Part shown: piece after piece, positions 11,422-23,814 of the stretch
Layout of the letters: every line of letters starts with the position of its first letter
Numbering within the stretch: position 1 is the first letter of the stretch
Source of the DNA: Triglochin maritima
Taxonomy: Eukaryota > Streptophyta > Magnoliopsida > Alismatales > Juncaginaceae
Assembly: GCA_963682175.1 (NCBI GenBank)
Contig: OY821789.1
Span: 9,486,001-9,550,000 of the forward strand
Length of the DNA stretch: 64,000 bases
Reading direction: 5' to 3'
The notes under the pieces: model-generated
What the model saw: the letters and a program-made list of their open reading frames with translations, nothing else
What the model was told of the DNA's origin: nothing
The model's database searches: none
Position numbers and translations under genes: made by a program

Positions 11422-13605
11422 TGTTAGAACCCAAACCGTGATTAGAGGGTTAAACCCGGATTAGGTGGGGTTGATGTGAGAGGGTATGGGAGGTAAGGGA
11501 GGTATGGGCTAGGAGTGTAGGGGATGGTGGGGAGTGTTGCCTTGGGTTGGGTTTTGTTTTAAAAGCAAAAACCTTCTCTCCTCCATTCTTCTTCTCCAAC
11601 TCTTCTTCCTCACTCACCTTGGTTCTCACTCTTCCTCTTTTCGGCTGCACCAGAGGAGGCGTCACCGGCAACGGAGGAAGGTGCGCGTGCGGGAGAGGCG
11701 CGGCGCGTGATCGAGGTCTACCGGAGGCGAGGCGTAGGAGCTCCGGCACTGTCGACTTCACGCGGGTGAAAGGTATGCCGCTCATTAGTGTGATTTTGTT
11801 GCTCACCCTTGTGGAAGGGTGTTGTTGGTCGGTCGGGGGAGGTCGAGGACCTCTCCGGCGACGCGTTCTTCGTAAATCCTCGGCTGGCGCGAGGTTGAAG
11901 ACGACCAACGGTCGACCGGGTCCTTCGGGCGGTCGACCGTTTTAGCACTGTTTGCCCGACTTTAACCTTCACCGGTCGAACGATGCCTTGGGGCGGTCGA
12001 CCGGTAGTGCATTATTGCTGGTGAGTTGGGATTTTCTACCTGTTATCGGTCGACCGGTCCTTGTTGTGTTCGACCGGAACTTAAGTGTACCTGTTAGTAT
12101 TGCATGTTTGTTCGACCGATTTATATTGCGTTCGACCGATTGCATGTTTGTTCGACCGGTAGTATGTTTACGTTCGACCGTTTGATGACGTAGAATACTA
12201 GGTTGACCCTGTCTGTTTTCGGTCGACCGAGACCCTGAGTCGGTCGACCGATAGAGTGGAATTTAATGTTGACCAGACTCCGGATTTTTGACCTCGTTCG
12301 GTCGACCGGTTTTAGACCCTTGTTCGACCGTTGGGGGTTCTGTTTTGAGCGCAGCGGTAGACCGTTTTAGGAGTACGGTCGACCGATTCCTTCCTGGAAC
12401 CGGTCGACCGAATCACCTCTTCCGGTCGACCGTTTGGGCCCAGGACAGAATTCCTGGTTCCCCTTTTGAACGCCAACTTTGTCCACGGAAACCCGTGTCC
12501 TCGCCTTGTGCGTGAGCCGGGAGGTGACGGTGGGCGCGTGATGCGTGCCTGCCTAGGGACCGCCGTTGGGAAGAGTGTGGGTGTTCGGGACGCGTCACCT
12601 CCATGTATGGACCGTGACTTTTGAGATGATTGTTGGCACTTTGTAGTATAGCAGGCCTGAGGGATCGCGGATCCCAGTGTTGATGTTGTGCGGGCACGCA
12701 ACTGGCGTTGGGTGAGGTGACTACCGGCCCTTGGGGCTACGGAGGTCGCTGCCCTGCTTTTATAGCGGCGCGGTTGGTGTTCGCGGCTCGAGGAGCCCGA
12801 TGACCTGGCAGACTTCGGTCTGGACCGTCCGATGCTGTGCCAGACGTTGTGATGGACCACCGATGCTGTGCCGGTGATGCCGCCGAGGTTGTGCCGGCGA
12901 TGATGATTGTTGGGCCGAGGCTGTGCCGGCTTGTTGTTTTCCTCGGCTGGGCACCTACCGAGATGATGTTGTTATACCTTCCGGGCGACGGCCCCGTTGG
13001 TCCCTGTGGCCCCGACCACTGAGATTTACAGATCTGTTTCTATCGGCGCGTAGACGTGACAGAGGCTCCCTGCCGAACCCTTGTGTAGTGTAGCTGCGTG
13101 TGGGGGGTGCGATGTCGCGGGCTACTAGACTGCATGTGCCTGCAGTAGGTCTCTTCGGGAGACCCGATGATTGATTGTCGGACTGATGTCCTGTTTTACC
13201 CTTCGGGGGAACTGTTTTCCATATCTGTTGATGCCATGACATGCTACTAGTATGATAGGTTCATTATGTGATGCATGCATATAGGTGAGTTGGTATACGG
13301 GGTTTCCTTCTGGAAACTCAGGCATTGTTGTTGCATCTTTTTCAGGATCGCAGTAGGTCCGGTGGGTGGTGACCGAGGACGGAGCGCTTTGGAGTCGGAT
13401 CCTCTTCGGCATTTGCGAGATCGTACGACTACTTGTATTTTCATTTCTTTCATCTGGATTGTAGTTGTACACCTTTTGTAAACTCCATGTATTTTGGGTG
13501 CACCCGGATTTCTATATTTATATATTAGTGACGTTCCCGCCTTGAGTTGTCAGTTTTATTCGTTATTTCGAAATTTTAAATCTTCCGCTGTTTCGGGACG
13601 TTACA
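11422..13605 (+). repeat. 3' LTR of the Tekay-type element
   Basis: A 2,184-bp copy of the 5' LTR with five substitutions seen. One of them restores an exact CGGTCGACCG near 12423 where the 5' LTR has TGGTCGACCG. Confidence 0.95.
11909..12432. promoter_or_regulatory. Paired-palindrome array in the Tekay 3' LTR
   Basis: Same array as at 5141-5664, shifted by 6,768 bases, with ten exact CGGTCGACCG cores instead of nine. Confidence 0.85.
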
Positions 13606-14579
13606 ATGAGCTTGCAAGTGAGCGGTGGTCGCCTGTGCACACAAGTACACACCTTTGTTTTATTCTTGTTTACTGTATTGTACTATTGTCAATGGATAAT
13701 TGATGCCATTACCACATAATCAGTTAGATAAAGGAGGCAATGTTGTACTTGTCCGTCAACTCAATTGACGAATTATCCAAATTATTGCGACGTGGTCTTC
13801 CCGCCATTTTATCTTATTGATCTCTATATCCTTTAATTTCTATCTCTAGATTTATTTTTATTTCAAGTTTTTTTCTTGCAGTTGAATTTCTGTTTACAAC
13901 TTGGGATTGTTCTAAACATGTAGGTTGAGAGTATTGTCTTGAGCATTATTTCCATGCTTTCCAGTCCCAACGACGAATCTCCTGCAAACATCGAGGCCGC
14001 TGTAAGTTGAAACATGAGAATGTTTCTTAGGTTTTTTAGTTCTTTTTTTGTGTTCTATCTTGATGCAAATGTTTACCTTTTCGTGTCGACACTAGTATAG
14101 CATTTTTTACTTGTTTGCTTTTGCATGGTGTCTGATCTTATCGTGTTCACGAGATTGTGTTAAATGGTTGTCGGAAGATGCATCAACCACTAGAACTCAC
14201 TACCGCCATTAAATCTGATACAATTCCATACCTCCACATATTCCTGGATTGCCTCTAGCCTTCTAGGTCATTTTGGATCAATCTTTCGCACTTCTTAGAC
14301 ACCTAGAATGGAGAATTTTGAATCAAAAATTTCAAGTCAATCCTACAAAGGGCCACTGTGATATGAAAAATGGAAGTGCTTAGCAATATTTGATTTTCTG
14401 TGGTTGTGCATTTTTTGGTTTTAATTAGCTCATCATTTATTAACAATTGTTTGCTCATTTTTTCATAAGTTGCCGCGGTTATCATCTTAAAGTTATTGCA
14501 CCATTGCAATCATAAAATGCTAAAGGGAAAAAGAACTAAAAAAATGGTAATGTGACCCATCACCTATGACATTGTGCAT

Positions 14580-16745
14580 TGACGCAAACTTAAGGGTAAT
14601 GGTGATTAGAGGAGGAGTTTGCATGGGGAAGGGGTGACGCACAATGGTTTGCATGGGAATGGAGGAGTTTAGGGTGTGTAGGTGATGGTGGAGGAGACGG
14701 GTTACTGTAGCTAGGAGGGGGTTTTGTTGGGTTTTGGAGAAATCCATCTCTCTCTCTCTCTCTCTCTCTCTCATTTGATATCTCTCTCACCATTCTCTTG
14801 TTCTCTTCCGGCGACCAGGGGAGACCGAAGCTCGTGCGTTGTGAGGCGTTCGGAGATCGTTGCGAGGAGGCAACCGGGTGAGGAGGATCATCAGAGTTGA
14901 CGACGTGCGCGAGCGGAGCTCTGGCGGTTTCGTCGTCTTCTTTGAGGTATGTCAGATTCTTAGTGTGTTTGGGCGTTGCTCACCCTCGTGAGAGGGTGTT
15001 GTTGGTCGGTCGGGGGAGGTCGGAGACCTCCCCGGCGACGAAACGACGTAAATCCTCGGCTCGTGCGAGGTTGAAGACGACCAACGGTCGACCGGGTCCC
15101 TTCTGGCGGTCGACCGAATGTAGTGTATTTTACCGATTTTAACCATCACCGGTCGAACGATGCCGTGTGGCGGTCGACCGGTCGTGCATTTTGCTGGTGG
15201 ATCGGATTGCCTGGTTGTTTTCGGTCGACCGGTTCCTTGTGGTCGGTCGACTGGAACTTAAGTGTACTGAGTAGAAATGCATGTTAGTTCGACCAATTGT
15301 TTATATGCGTTCGACCGTTATATGACTTAGAATTACTAAGATGCCCTGGTAGTTTTCGGTCGACCGAGACCCCTGAGTCGGTCGACCAATAGTTTTGAAT
15401 TGATGTTGACCAGACTTCGGATGTTGACCTCGTGTCGGTCGACCGATTTTAGATCTCTGTTCGACCGTTGGGACTTAAGTTTTGTGCAAAGTGTTCGACC
15501 GTTGCAGACTTTCGGTCGACCAATTTCCTTGTGGAAGCGGTCGACCGAGTTGCCTCTTTCGGTCGACCGTTTTTACACAGGACTGAATTCCTGGTTCCGT
15601 TTAGGATGCCAACTCTGTTCACGGAAACTCGTGTCCTCGCCTTGTGCGTGAGCCGGGAGGTGATGGTGGGCGCGTTACGCGTGCCTGCCCAGGGACCACC
15701 GTGTGGAAGAGTGTGGGCGTTCGGGACGCGTCACCTCCATGTATGGATCGTGACTAATATGATGGATTGATTGGACTCATTGTAGAGTAGCAGGCCTGAG
15801 GGATCGTGGATCCCAATGTATGATGATTGTGCAGGCATGCAACTGTCGTTGGGTGAGGTGACTACCGGCTCATGGGGCTACGGAGGTCGCTGCCCTGCTT
15901 TTATAGCGGCACGATTGGTGTTTGCGGCTCGTGGAGCCTGATGACCTGGCAGACTTCGGTCTGGACCTGTCCGATGATGTGCCGGACGTATTGATGGACC
16001 ACCGTTGCAGCGCCGGTGATGCCGCCGATGTTGTTCCGGCGATGATGATTGATGGGCCGATGATGATGTTCCAGTTATGTTCCTCAGATGGGCACCTACT
16101 GAGATGATGATCGATGGACCGACCGAGCGACGACTCCGTTGGTGTGGTTTCGACCACGAAGTTACAGATCTGTTTCTTATGGCGCGAACTTGGCGGATGT
16201 TCCTTGCCGAACCCCATGATTAGTATAACCATATGTGGGGAGTGTCACGTCTTGTTTCGTTAGACCGTATGTGCCTACGGTAGGTCTCCTCGGGAGACCC
16301 GATGATGATTGCCGGACTGATGTCCCATGTTACCCTTCGGGGGAACTGTTTTTCCCTACTGTTGATGACATGACATGCTACTAGTATGATAGGGTCATTT
16401 ATACTACTGTATGCATATATGTGAACTTGGCATACGAGGTTTCCTTATGGAAACTCAGGCATTGTTGTTGCATTTTTTCAGGACCGCAGTAGGTCTAGTT
16501 GGGTGGTGATCAGCAGGCGCACGCATCTTGGGATCAGATCCTCTATTCAGACCACTGAGGTCGACATGATTACGTTTATCTTCCTTTTGTTGTTCTGTTG
16601 TAATCATGTATCGTTTTGACAAACTCTGATGTAATATGGTGCACCGCTTATATGTTTTATGAGAAGTAACAGTCTCGTCTTTGATTATTGAGTTCTATTG
16701 CCTTGATTATAAATTTTTAAATTTCTGCTGTTTCGCGATGTTACA
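14580..16745 (+). mobile_element. Solo LTR of a Tekay relative, in the E2 pseudogene intron
   Basis: From about 14,900 to 16,745 this follows the Tekay LTR closely (shared blocks such as ACGACCAACGGTCGACCGGG, CCGGGAGGTGA, CTTCGGGGGAACTGTTTT and a GATGTTACA end) but is clearly diverged. No internal region or partner LTR follows. The right flank reads ATTAC. The left edge is uncertain: one option is TG at 14705, preceded by GTTAC (four of five bases match the right flank); weaker similarity starts near 14,580. A (TC)n run lies at about 14745-14772. Confidence 0.75.
15085..15569. promoter_or_regulatory. Paired-palindrome array in the Tekay-like solo LTR
   Basis: Sites with the CGGTCGACCG core are again paired: 15085/15107 (22 bp), 15492/15513 (21 bp) and 15538/15560 (22 bp) are clear. 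The pairing therefore persists in a diverged family member, although several intervening sites have decayed. Confidence 0.75.
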
Positions 16746-16896
16746 ATTACCTTCATCAATCAAAAGTTGGTTTAGCGCAAATTATGCACAAGCGCTTTAT
16801 TTTCCTATTGGTTTGCAGAAACAATGGAGAGAATGAAAGGAGGAATTCAAGAAGAAAGTGAGTAGCATTGTGAGACGGTCTCAGGAGATGTTCTGA

Positions 16897-17797
16897 AGAC
16901 CCACCAAATTTAAACCCTCACCAAATCAGAGCATAAGCCAGAGATGTTCTGAAGACCCACCAAATTTAAAGCCTCTTCAAATTGAAGCATAAACCAGAAT
17001 AGTACAAATGTATACCTAGCTTAATCTAGAAAAGATGCATGTGGTACTCAGCTTACGTTTATCAATTAATCTACCTTTGTGATTAGCTCGATTTTGCATC
17101 TTTATATTTGTATCATTTTGCTTCTGATACGGGAAATTATAGTTCCGTATAAGTATCAATGGATTGGATTGGAAGACGTTCTGATAAAACTTGACTTGTC
17201 TAAGACTTAGTCTTACTTTTGAGTTTTTCTTCCTTTAGGCTTTTAATGTTGGTTATCTTTTGGTTATGTCCAATAAAATGCTATGCCGACATGATAATTA
17301 TGTAGTTATCAGATCAATCCGAACTTAGCTTGTTGATTAACAAACAAACAAGTTTGCCATTTGCGCTCGGTGTATACGATGCGAGCCATGACTTCAATTG
17401 GTCGAAACTCACAAATTGAGGTCTTACTAATATGATTTCGTCGTCAGACATCTTGCATCATATGGTTGTGTTGCTGCATATGTTAGTTGTTGTGATCAAA
17501 TGTTGCCTGGATGTTTTTCTGAACGCTAACGGTAACTCCCATTAGCCATAAATGTTTCAATATATAAGGGGGAGATTAGAGATGTCATTTTAGATTGAAT
17601 TAATCCAAAAGCCGCCTAAAATTCAACCTTTTGTAATCCGAATTCAAAACTTACTCATATTAATTTTTTGCCTAGACAGACGTTACCAGATATTCACAGT
17701 TGCGGTCCTCACAAGAATAAATCTGAGCAGTTAATTATTGATTGGTTGTTGTTAGTTAGTAATCTTCTAATTGAAAGAATAAAATGAAAAACAAAAG
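16897..17797. other. Intergenic, no gene seen
   Basis: AT-rich sequence downstream of the E2 pseudogene. A short direct repeat (GAGATGTTCTGAAGACCCAC) occurs at about 16884 and about 16939. No coding region is supported. Confidence 0.5.
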
Positions 17798-17869
17798 TGT
17801 GGCTGCTGGGATTCGAGCCCAGGTCTCCACGGCCACAACGTGGAATTCTTACCACTAAACTACAGCCAC
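17798..17869 (-). tRNA. tRNA-His (GTG)
   Basis: On the minus strand the 72 bases fold as a standard cloverleaf. The acceptor stem is GTGGCTG with CAGCCAC, the T arm contains GGTTCGAATCC-type sequence (GGCTCGAATCCC), and the anticodon GTG sits in CACGTTGTGGCCGTG. The discriminator base is A. No intron is present. A T-rich terminator-like run follows on the minus strand. It decodes histidine CAC/CAU codons. Confidence 0.93.
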
Positions 17870-19022
17870 TTTGTTGTTTAGGATCGAAATTTTACAAATT
17901 AAATAACGATTAAAATAAATATCTTGTGATAGTGCCTTGCCTCATACGTTTAATTAATTCAAATGGTCAAGAGTCAAAACAAATATGTTCCGTTGGAATT
18001 TGGAACTTATGACTTTCGGCTCCTGCTTTATCATCAAGCCTCTCGTTTGATACCGATTACCAATTAATTAATCAACATTTGTCCCTTAACAAGTTGACCC
18101 TCGTTTCATGACATTTACCACTTATATATAATAGATTATGGAGTATCGATATATTAGCTAATGAATAATTCTCACCAAATGCATGACTTATAATTGGGTA
18201 ATTCCTAACCGAACGGATGAGTTTATATAAAAAAAACGGTTTGTGGGTGAGAATCGTGAGATAGTTAGTTGATTGAGGTAAAGAGAGAAGGTCAAATTTC
18301 GTAACCACAAGTTAAATATATATACACCTTGCCACTGCCGTCACAAATGTAATATTTGTGATATTCTCTTGGTCACTTTTCCATTGAAAAATCATCTCTT
18401 TGAACAAGTGTTTTAGTTTGTGGATTATGAAAAAATGACATTAATGTTGGATTCATATTTTCCTAAACATCTCCGGACGACTTCCGTACCGGTACACGAA
18501 TCTAACCTATCTCTTGGTTTCTTTTGAGTCTTTTCCGTCAAAACTTGTTTTTGGTAGGAACTGCAAATACCACTTCTCCCATATGAGTTTGCTCGACAAG
18601 AAAGTACAAACTACTTCGAATAATCAAAAACCTAAAATCTAAATTCCTAAACCACGTAACCCTCATGTACATGTATAGAAGAATTTAAACTTCTTCCTAA
18701 TGTTTGTTTGACATTTGTTTGTCGTTTTTACGACATTTTGAGGGAATTTATATTTTTAATAAGTTATACCCTCCCTACCCATTTATCCTCCCCGTATGGA
18801 TTACGTAAGAGTCCAATTTTTTTAGGCAATGTATATACCCGTACTCATTAATTTAGCAATGTATGGGTACAGATAATGACATATCCGACTAGTTTAACGG
18901 CTTTCAAACCATGCCTTAAAGATTCCAGATTGAAACTACAAAAATACTTGGAGGACATAAAGTGCAAAAAACCCCACCGAAACGAAAAGTCTTGGTTAAA
19001 ATGCCGGTGGGTCATCTCCTCG

Positions 19023-19054
<32 letters not shown>

Positions 19055-19181
19055 GTCCCCAAAACCAAAATCCCCAAAAAGGCCAAAACAAAACCCGACG
19101 AGACGAATTCGAACTCGAGCGAACCCTAATTAGGGTTTGGTGGTGGGGGGGATCGCTTGACCTTGCGCGGGCACCGCTGCC
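17870..19181. other. Intergenic and upstream region of the CUE gene
   Basis: No gene is seen before 19182. A (TC)n run at about 19023-19054 lies in the likely 5' leader, followed by AACCCTAATTAGGGTTT, a palindromic telo-box-like motif (AACCCTAA and its complement) often seen near starts of plant housekeeping genes. Confidence 0.5.
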
Positions 19182-22100
19182 ATGTCTGCAGGGATCTGCG
19201 GGAAGCGGTTGGGCCTCGAGGAAGTCTTCGGATCTCCGTCCTCGTCCAACAAGCGAGCGCGCTTCGCCTGCTTCGGATCCCCCGTCAGGCACCCCGACGA
19301 TCACCTCGCCGCACTCCTGCGGATGTTTCCGTCCATGGATCGTCAGGTATTGGACGAGTCTTTCTTGGGGTTTCGAGAAAGATCGCGTCTTTCTTGGGGT
19401 TTTGGTTGGTCCTTTTTTATTGTTGTTTTTGGCGTTGGTGTCGATAGATCGGCTCTTTTTGGATTTTTGGTTTGGAGTTGTGGATTCAGAGGCGTTTCAG
19501 ATGTTTAGGATTGATTTGCAGAAGTAATATGGTGAAAAGCTTGGTTCTTTTTGGGTTTGAAGTTATGGATTTAAAGGTATATGACATCTTTGGGATTAGT
19601 CTGCAGAAGTAATATGGTGGAACACTGTTTTTTTGTTTTTGGGTTTGAAGTTGCATATTTAGAGGTATCCGGGACCTTTTGGGATTGGTCTGAGAAGTAA
19701 TATAGTGGAATACTTGGTTCTTTTTTGGTTTGAAGTTGTGTATTTAGTGGTGTCTCATACCTTTGGTATTGGTCTGTGGAAGTAATATGGTGGAAAATTT
19801 GGTTCTTTTTGGGTTTTTCGGGGTTTGAAGTTGCCCATTTAGAGGTATCTGAGACCTTTGGGTTGGTCGGCAAATTGTTCTTTGGAGGAGTTTATTTGTT
19901 TCTGAAGAAATAATTTTTTGTTGGAAAATCAGAGATACCAAATACTTAAATTTGATGGAAATTGGATAGAGGGCTAGCTTTTTTGGAGAGATTTTGATGT
20001 GGAATGTTTATTTTTGTGGTTTCCCTTAGCACATCAGACCTTCTGGATTGGTGAGAGGATTGTTTTTGGGGATTTGGATAAAGTGTTGTTGAAGAAATTA
20101 AGGTAGCTAGTTGGCAAGGCAACCTGAGTAGTTTGTTTTCGTGATTTGGGGGGTTTTGGGTTTGAATATCCTGGGAAATTGGTTTCCTTTTTAATATTTA
20201 AGGTTTGAAGTTGCGAATTTAGAGGTATGAACTTTTAGATTGGTATGCATAAGTAATTTTTTTGGGGGAGTTTATGTGCACTTCTGAAGAAATTAAAAGT
20301 TAGTTGGAAAATTGAGAGGGCAAGTTTTTGTGGGATTTTGCTATGGAAGGTTTGGAATTATGGATTTTGTATTAGCTAATACTCACTTTTTGTAGTTCCT
20401 AGCTACTTTTATGGTTTTTTACATACTTAGAATCAATTTTAGCACAACAAAATTTTATTTGAATCACACAAATTGAATGTTGTTTGAACTGGGGTTGATA
20501 ATGGCAAAGCCCCAAAGCATTTCGAGCAGCTTGATTGGCTACTAAATCTATTACAGTGGTTTTCAACTACCTCCTTGTTGTAGGAACTTACAACAAGGAA
20601 CTAAGTTCCTTACACAGTCTCAGTGTACACGCGTACACATCACAAATTAACACGGGTATGTAGTTTTTTTTATAAAATTCCTAAATAGAAGAGAAATAAA
20701 TCTCTAGAAGATTGGGAAAATCAAGAGGAAAATATTAGAAGTGATATAAACATGGAGTGTGGGGTTTTAAGTTCTTTTGGGAGGAAGTGCAGATTCATTC
20801 TCTTCAATATAAAATACGTGAATTGCACAATAGTTGTGAAAAAGTCAAAGATTAAATAAAGTGAGAACTTGCATATGTTGCCACATTCCCTACACATCCC
20901 TGTCAGTCATATCATATGTGTGTTGTAGGCCCTAGATATGTGACATGTATCTAGTTTGCACAAGGGGTGTGCCTGTATCCAGTACACTTACATTACCCTC
21001 TATGGAGTATTGTGTTTCCTAAAGTTATGCTAGTGGAGGTATACACCTTCTAGAATCTAATGTTTAGACAGTTTCACTGGTCCTAGTTTATGTCTAAAGC
21101 AAATGCCCAGCAAGGTACATCTTCATTACCAGTTCACAACATCTCCACCTAATGCACTACTAACCATTTCTTGCAAGACATTTGATATGTTAAAGCAGTT
21201 CTTGGAATTGGGTACAATCATCATGATCGTTTGGTAATCTTTTTAACTTTTAAGCAGGTATATTTTATTTGAACTATTGCACGTTGCATTCATTTTTTAG
21301 CCGGGTGTCAAAAGTTTTGGTATTTGGCCAACTTGAGTTGGGTTTTACATGTTATGTTAAAGAAGTGATGGAATTAGTTTACTTTGCAGTGGGTGCCATC
21401 AATATTTGCGATCTTAACTGCTAAAGTTGCACAAGTATACATTGATGTAGTCAAATATGGGGTCTCTTCAGAGATATCTGATACAATTGAAACGATAGAG
21501 AGATGTAGTGATATGTGGGCTTGTATCACTAAATGACTTCTGTGGCCACAAAACCACGAAAAGCAACTGATGCAGTGATGTATAAGTTGAAGACAATCAA
21601 GTGGGTACATTTTTATTACTTCTTAGTTGATGATGAGATGGAGGGAGCAAGGTATAGGAAGTTTAATTTTGAAAAAGAAGATAGAGGGCGTTTATTATGA
21701 TGAGACTGTTTTTGGTTGTGTCACGTACTCACGTACCGGAACCATGATTTTCTTAAGTTTCGTTCTTAGCCTACCTGTAGTTTGGATTATGGAATGAAAG
21801 GCTGTGTTGTTTTGTTTTTGGTTCTGACCATTCTTATCCCCTACTTGATGTCACTATGTAGGTTATTGAAACAATTCTGAAAACTCATGACAACAAGATT
21901 GATGATGCCATCAAAAGTCTTAACGCCCTTTGCCTTGGTGATATTTCTGCATGTAATGATACGGTCCATGTTACACCAGCAGATGCTCCTGACAACCATG
22001 CTACTGAAGGTCAGCAATTATTAGCATATTTCATTGTGTGAATATGTCCATAGTTAATCACAAACAGCTACTCATATATGGAAGTTGGAAAACCATTTCT

Positions 22101-22841
22101 TTTGGAGCTCAGTCTTTGTTTTCTAGACTTGCCAGGTAGTGTTAACATGCAGACAGCTCAACAGAATGAGGGAGCTAGTTCCGATAATCTATTGGAGTTA
22201 GGAACTAGTGTTCCTGAAAGTGGATCTTCTTGGGTGGACATATTTGTCCAAGAAATGATGAAGGCAGCAAATTGGGATGATGTCCGAGGCCGAGCTACAA
22301 GAATATTGGAAGCGTTTGAGGGTAATGTCATGGCGAACTGCAAAGCATCATCAGAGGTATGTTGTAGCATCTATTGTCTCCATTGTGTAATCCAGTGAGG
22401 TATTGTTGCTTGGTCCATAAAAGATCCCTTATTTTCTGTTTGTTGGTTCGAGCAGCAAGAGGTTGCTTCATTACAGGAACAACTACAGGGCTTGTTGAGG
22501 GAGAATCAGATTCTGAAGAGAGCTGTTGCAATTCAACACGAACGTACTTCAGAGCAGGAGGAGAAGCTGAAAGAGGCCCAACAGTTGAAGCAGATGATTA
22601 GCCAATACCAAGAACAAGTTCGGACTTTAGAAGTAAGAATCAACACGAATGCTTTCTGCCTTTTCTTGACACGATACCTTTACAATTCAACTTTGATTGT
22701 AAATGTCTGTATTGGTTACCATTAATAACAATCTGTCTGATGTTTGTTGTGCAGTTGAACAACTATACTCTAAAGATCCATCTTCAGAGAGCTCAGGACG
22801 CAAGCTCCATGCCGAACCAGTTCCACCCCGATATATTCTAG
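19182..22841 (+). CDS. CUE-domain (ubiquitin-binding) protein
   Basis: Five exons join in frame to 265 residues: 19182-19346, 21862-22009, 22136-22356, 22456-22632 and 22755-22841, all with GT-AG borders. Residues about 40-80 form a CUE domain (ALLRMFPSMDRQ, then VIETILKTHDNKIDDAIKSL); its MFP and di-leucine-like positions usually bind ubiquitin. Residues about 180-260 are rich in Glu and Gln heptads and look like a coiled coil. No membrane segment or signal peptide is visible. The layout matches plant 'ubiquitin system component Cue' proteins of about the same length. The cellular role is not established by sequence. Intron 1 is about 2.5 kb and contains tandem repeats. Confidence 0.92.
19450..19870. 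repeat. Imperfect tandem repeat in CUE gene intron 1
   Basis: About five units of roughly 83-89 bp begin near 19451, 19539, 19622, 19711 and 19796. Each contains a GGTTTGAAGTTG-like block, a TTTAGAGGTAT-like block and (in most) AGAAGTAATATGGTGGAA. A worn extra unit lies near 20201. Confidence 0.75.
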
Positions 22842-23814
22842 GCCGATATCTGACTTTGTGTTTTTATCTCTTGCACACCTGGAGTCTGGAGAGAATAAGT
22901 ACTTATTCTTTAGAATCGAGGGTACCCGGCCATCTTTGAGATGATAATCTTGCATCACAAAAGTTGGGGGTTCAATCATGAGTTTTATGTCCACTTATGT
23001 TGTGAAGGAGGGCCAATGGGTTCTTGTATTTTAGGTTTAAGCCTCACCAAGAAAGAGTGAAATTACCATATAGATCCCTTTTATTATTCAGGTTTGGTCC
23101 TGCTTGTGTCTGTTTTCTTCTCTCAACTTTATCAGGTTCTTTCTTGTGGTAGTTGAGCTTATTGTTGTGCTATATACCCCACATTGTATCATGTCAAATT
23201 TATTTAACAAGGCTCAGCTATTGGCCTATTGCTCCATAATATCTATATCATGATCTATATCTTAAGGATTTAGTTATGTGATTGACAATTTAATGTCTAT
23301 ATCATGATCATATTAGGTTTGGAGTTAAATTTCGTACTTGATAACATATCATATTTGATTTGTCATGATGAGAATGGGATGTTTTTGTGGACTTAAAATG
23401 ATTTTAGGTTATGCTTCAATTGAGGGCATTGAGGTTTGAGAGGGAAATTATTGAGGTGTTAATTATTCGTTCACGCACCATTGTTTCGGATCTTGGGAAC
23501 GATTCTCTCTCTCTCTCTCACACACACACAATGACACAAATATGTCATTCTTTAACAATATATCTTCCAAGCTTAGATGGTACGAATTATTTCCTTCTGC
23601 CAGTTATATTCCCAGATGAGATATGTCTGCAATGATGATATTTTTCTTGTACTCTTTCTACTTACCAAACAGCATTGAAAAATGTGCTCTACTCATCACC
23701 GACTCATTTGTTGCGTGCTTTGAGCTAATGGTCACAGTATTAATGTTTCCTTCTTAACGAGAGATCTCAACTTTCACAAGTTGCGGAACAAAGAAACGAT
23801 AAGAGCAGAAATAA
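22842..23814. other. CUE gene 3' region and spacer
   Basis: Probable 3' UTR followed by AT-rich spacer. A compound microsatellite, (TC)n then (CA)n, lies at 23504-23530. No gene seen. Confidence 0.5.

Larger units (their letters stand above)
4654..13605 (+). mobile_element. Full-length Ty3/gypsy Tekay-type chromovirus
   Basis: The element is 8,952 bp with two 2,184-bp LTRs starting TGTTAGAACC and ending GTTACA. The host bases ATGAG are duplicated at 4649-4653 and 13606-13610. A tRNA-iMet primer site, one open gag-pol frame and a purine-rich tract follow in order. I count five LTR-LTR differences (near 4993, 4999, 5656, 5777 and 6180), so insertion was recent. The C-terminal chromodomain-like region ([11 protein letters not shown]...) and integrase type fit Tekay/Del chromoviruses. 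It sits inside an E2 exon. Confidence 0.95.
4381..16896 (+). pseudogene. Ubiquitin-conjugating enzyme E2 (UBC7/13/14 type) pseudogene, split by retrotransposons
   Basis: Exon remains of a class I E2 are collinear. 4381-4479 begins DGGYFNAFMSF, then has a one-base shift, then encodes PSVRFISKMWHPN. 4583-4653 encodes YPDGLVCISILHAPGDYPNGYYE and is cut by the Tekay element. After the duplicated ATGAG, the same exon resumes at 13611-13643 with LASERWSPVHT. 13924-14001 encodes VESIVLSIISMLSSPNDESP and is intact. 16819-16896 encodes KQWRE, a TGA stop, then KEEFKKKVSSIVRRSQEMF. The catalytic-cysteine region (VCISIL) is present. Defects are a frameshift, an acceptor reading GG instead of AG before 4583, a disturbed donor after 13643, the TGA, and the insertions. 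N-terminal exons were not found. Family members are ERAD-type E2s; this copy cannot make one. Confidence 0.85.

Noticed and set aside
14580..16745. Second full-length Tekay element
   Set aside because: No internal coding region or second LTR follows; only an LTR-like sequence is present.
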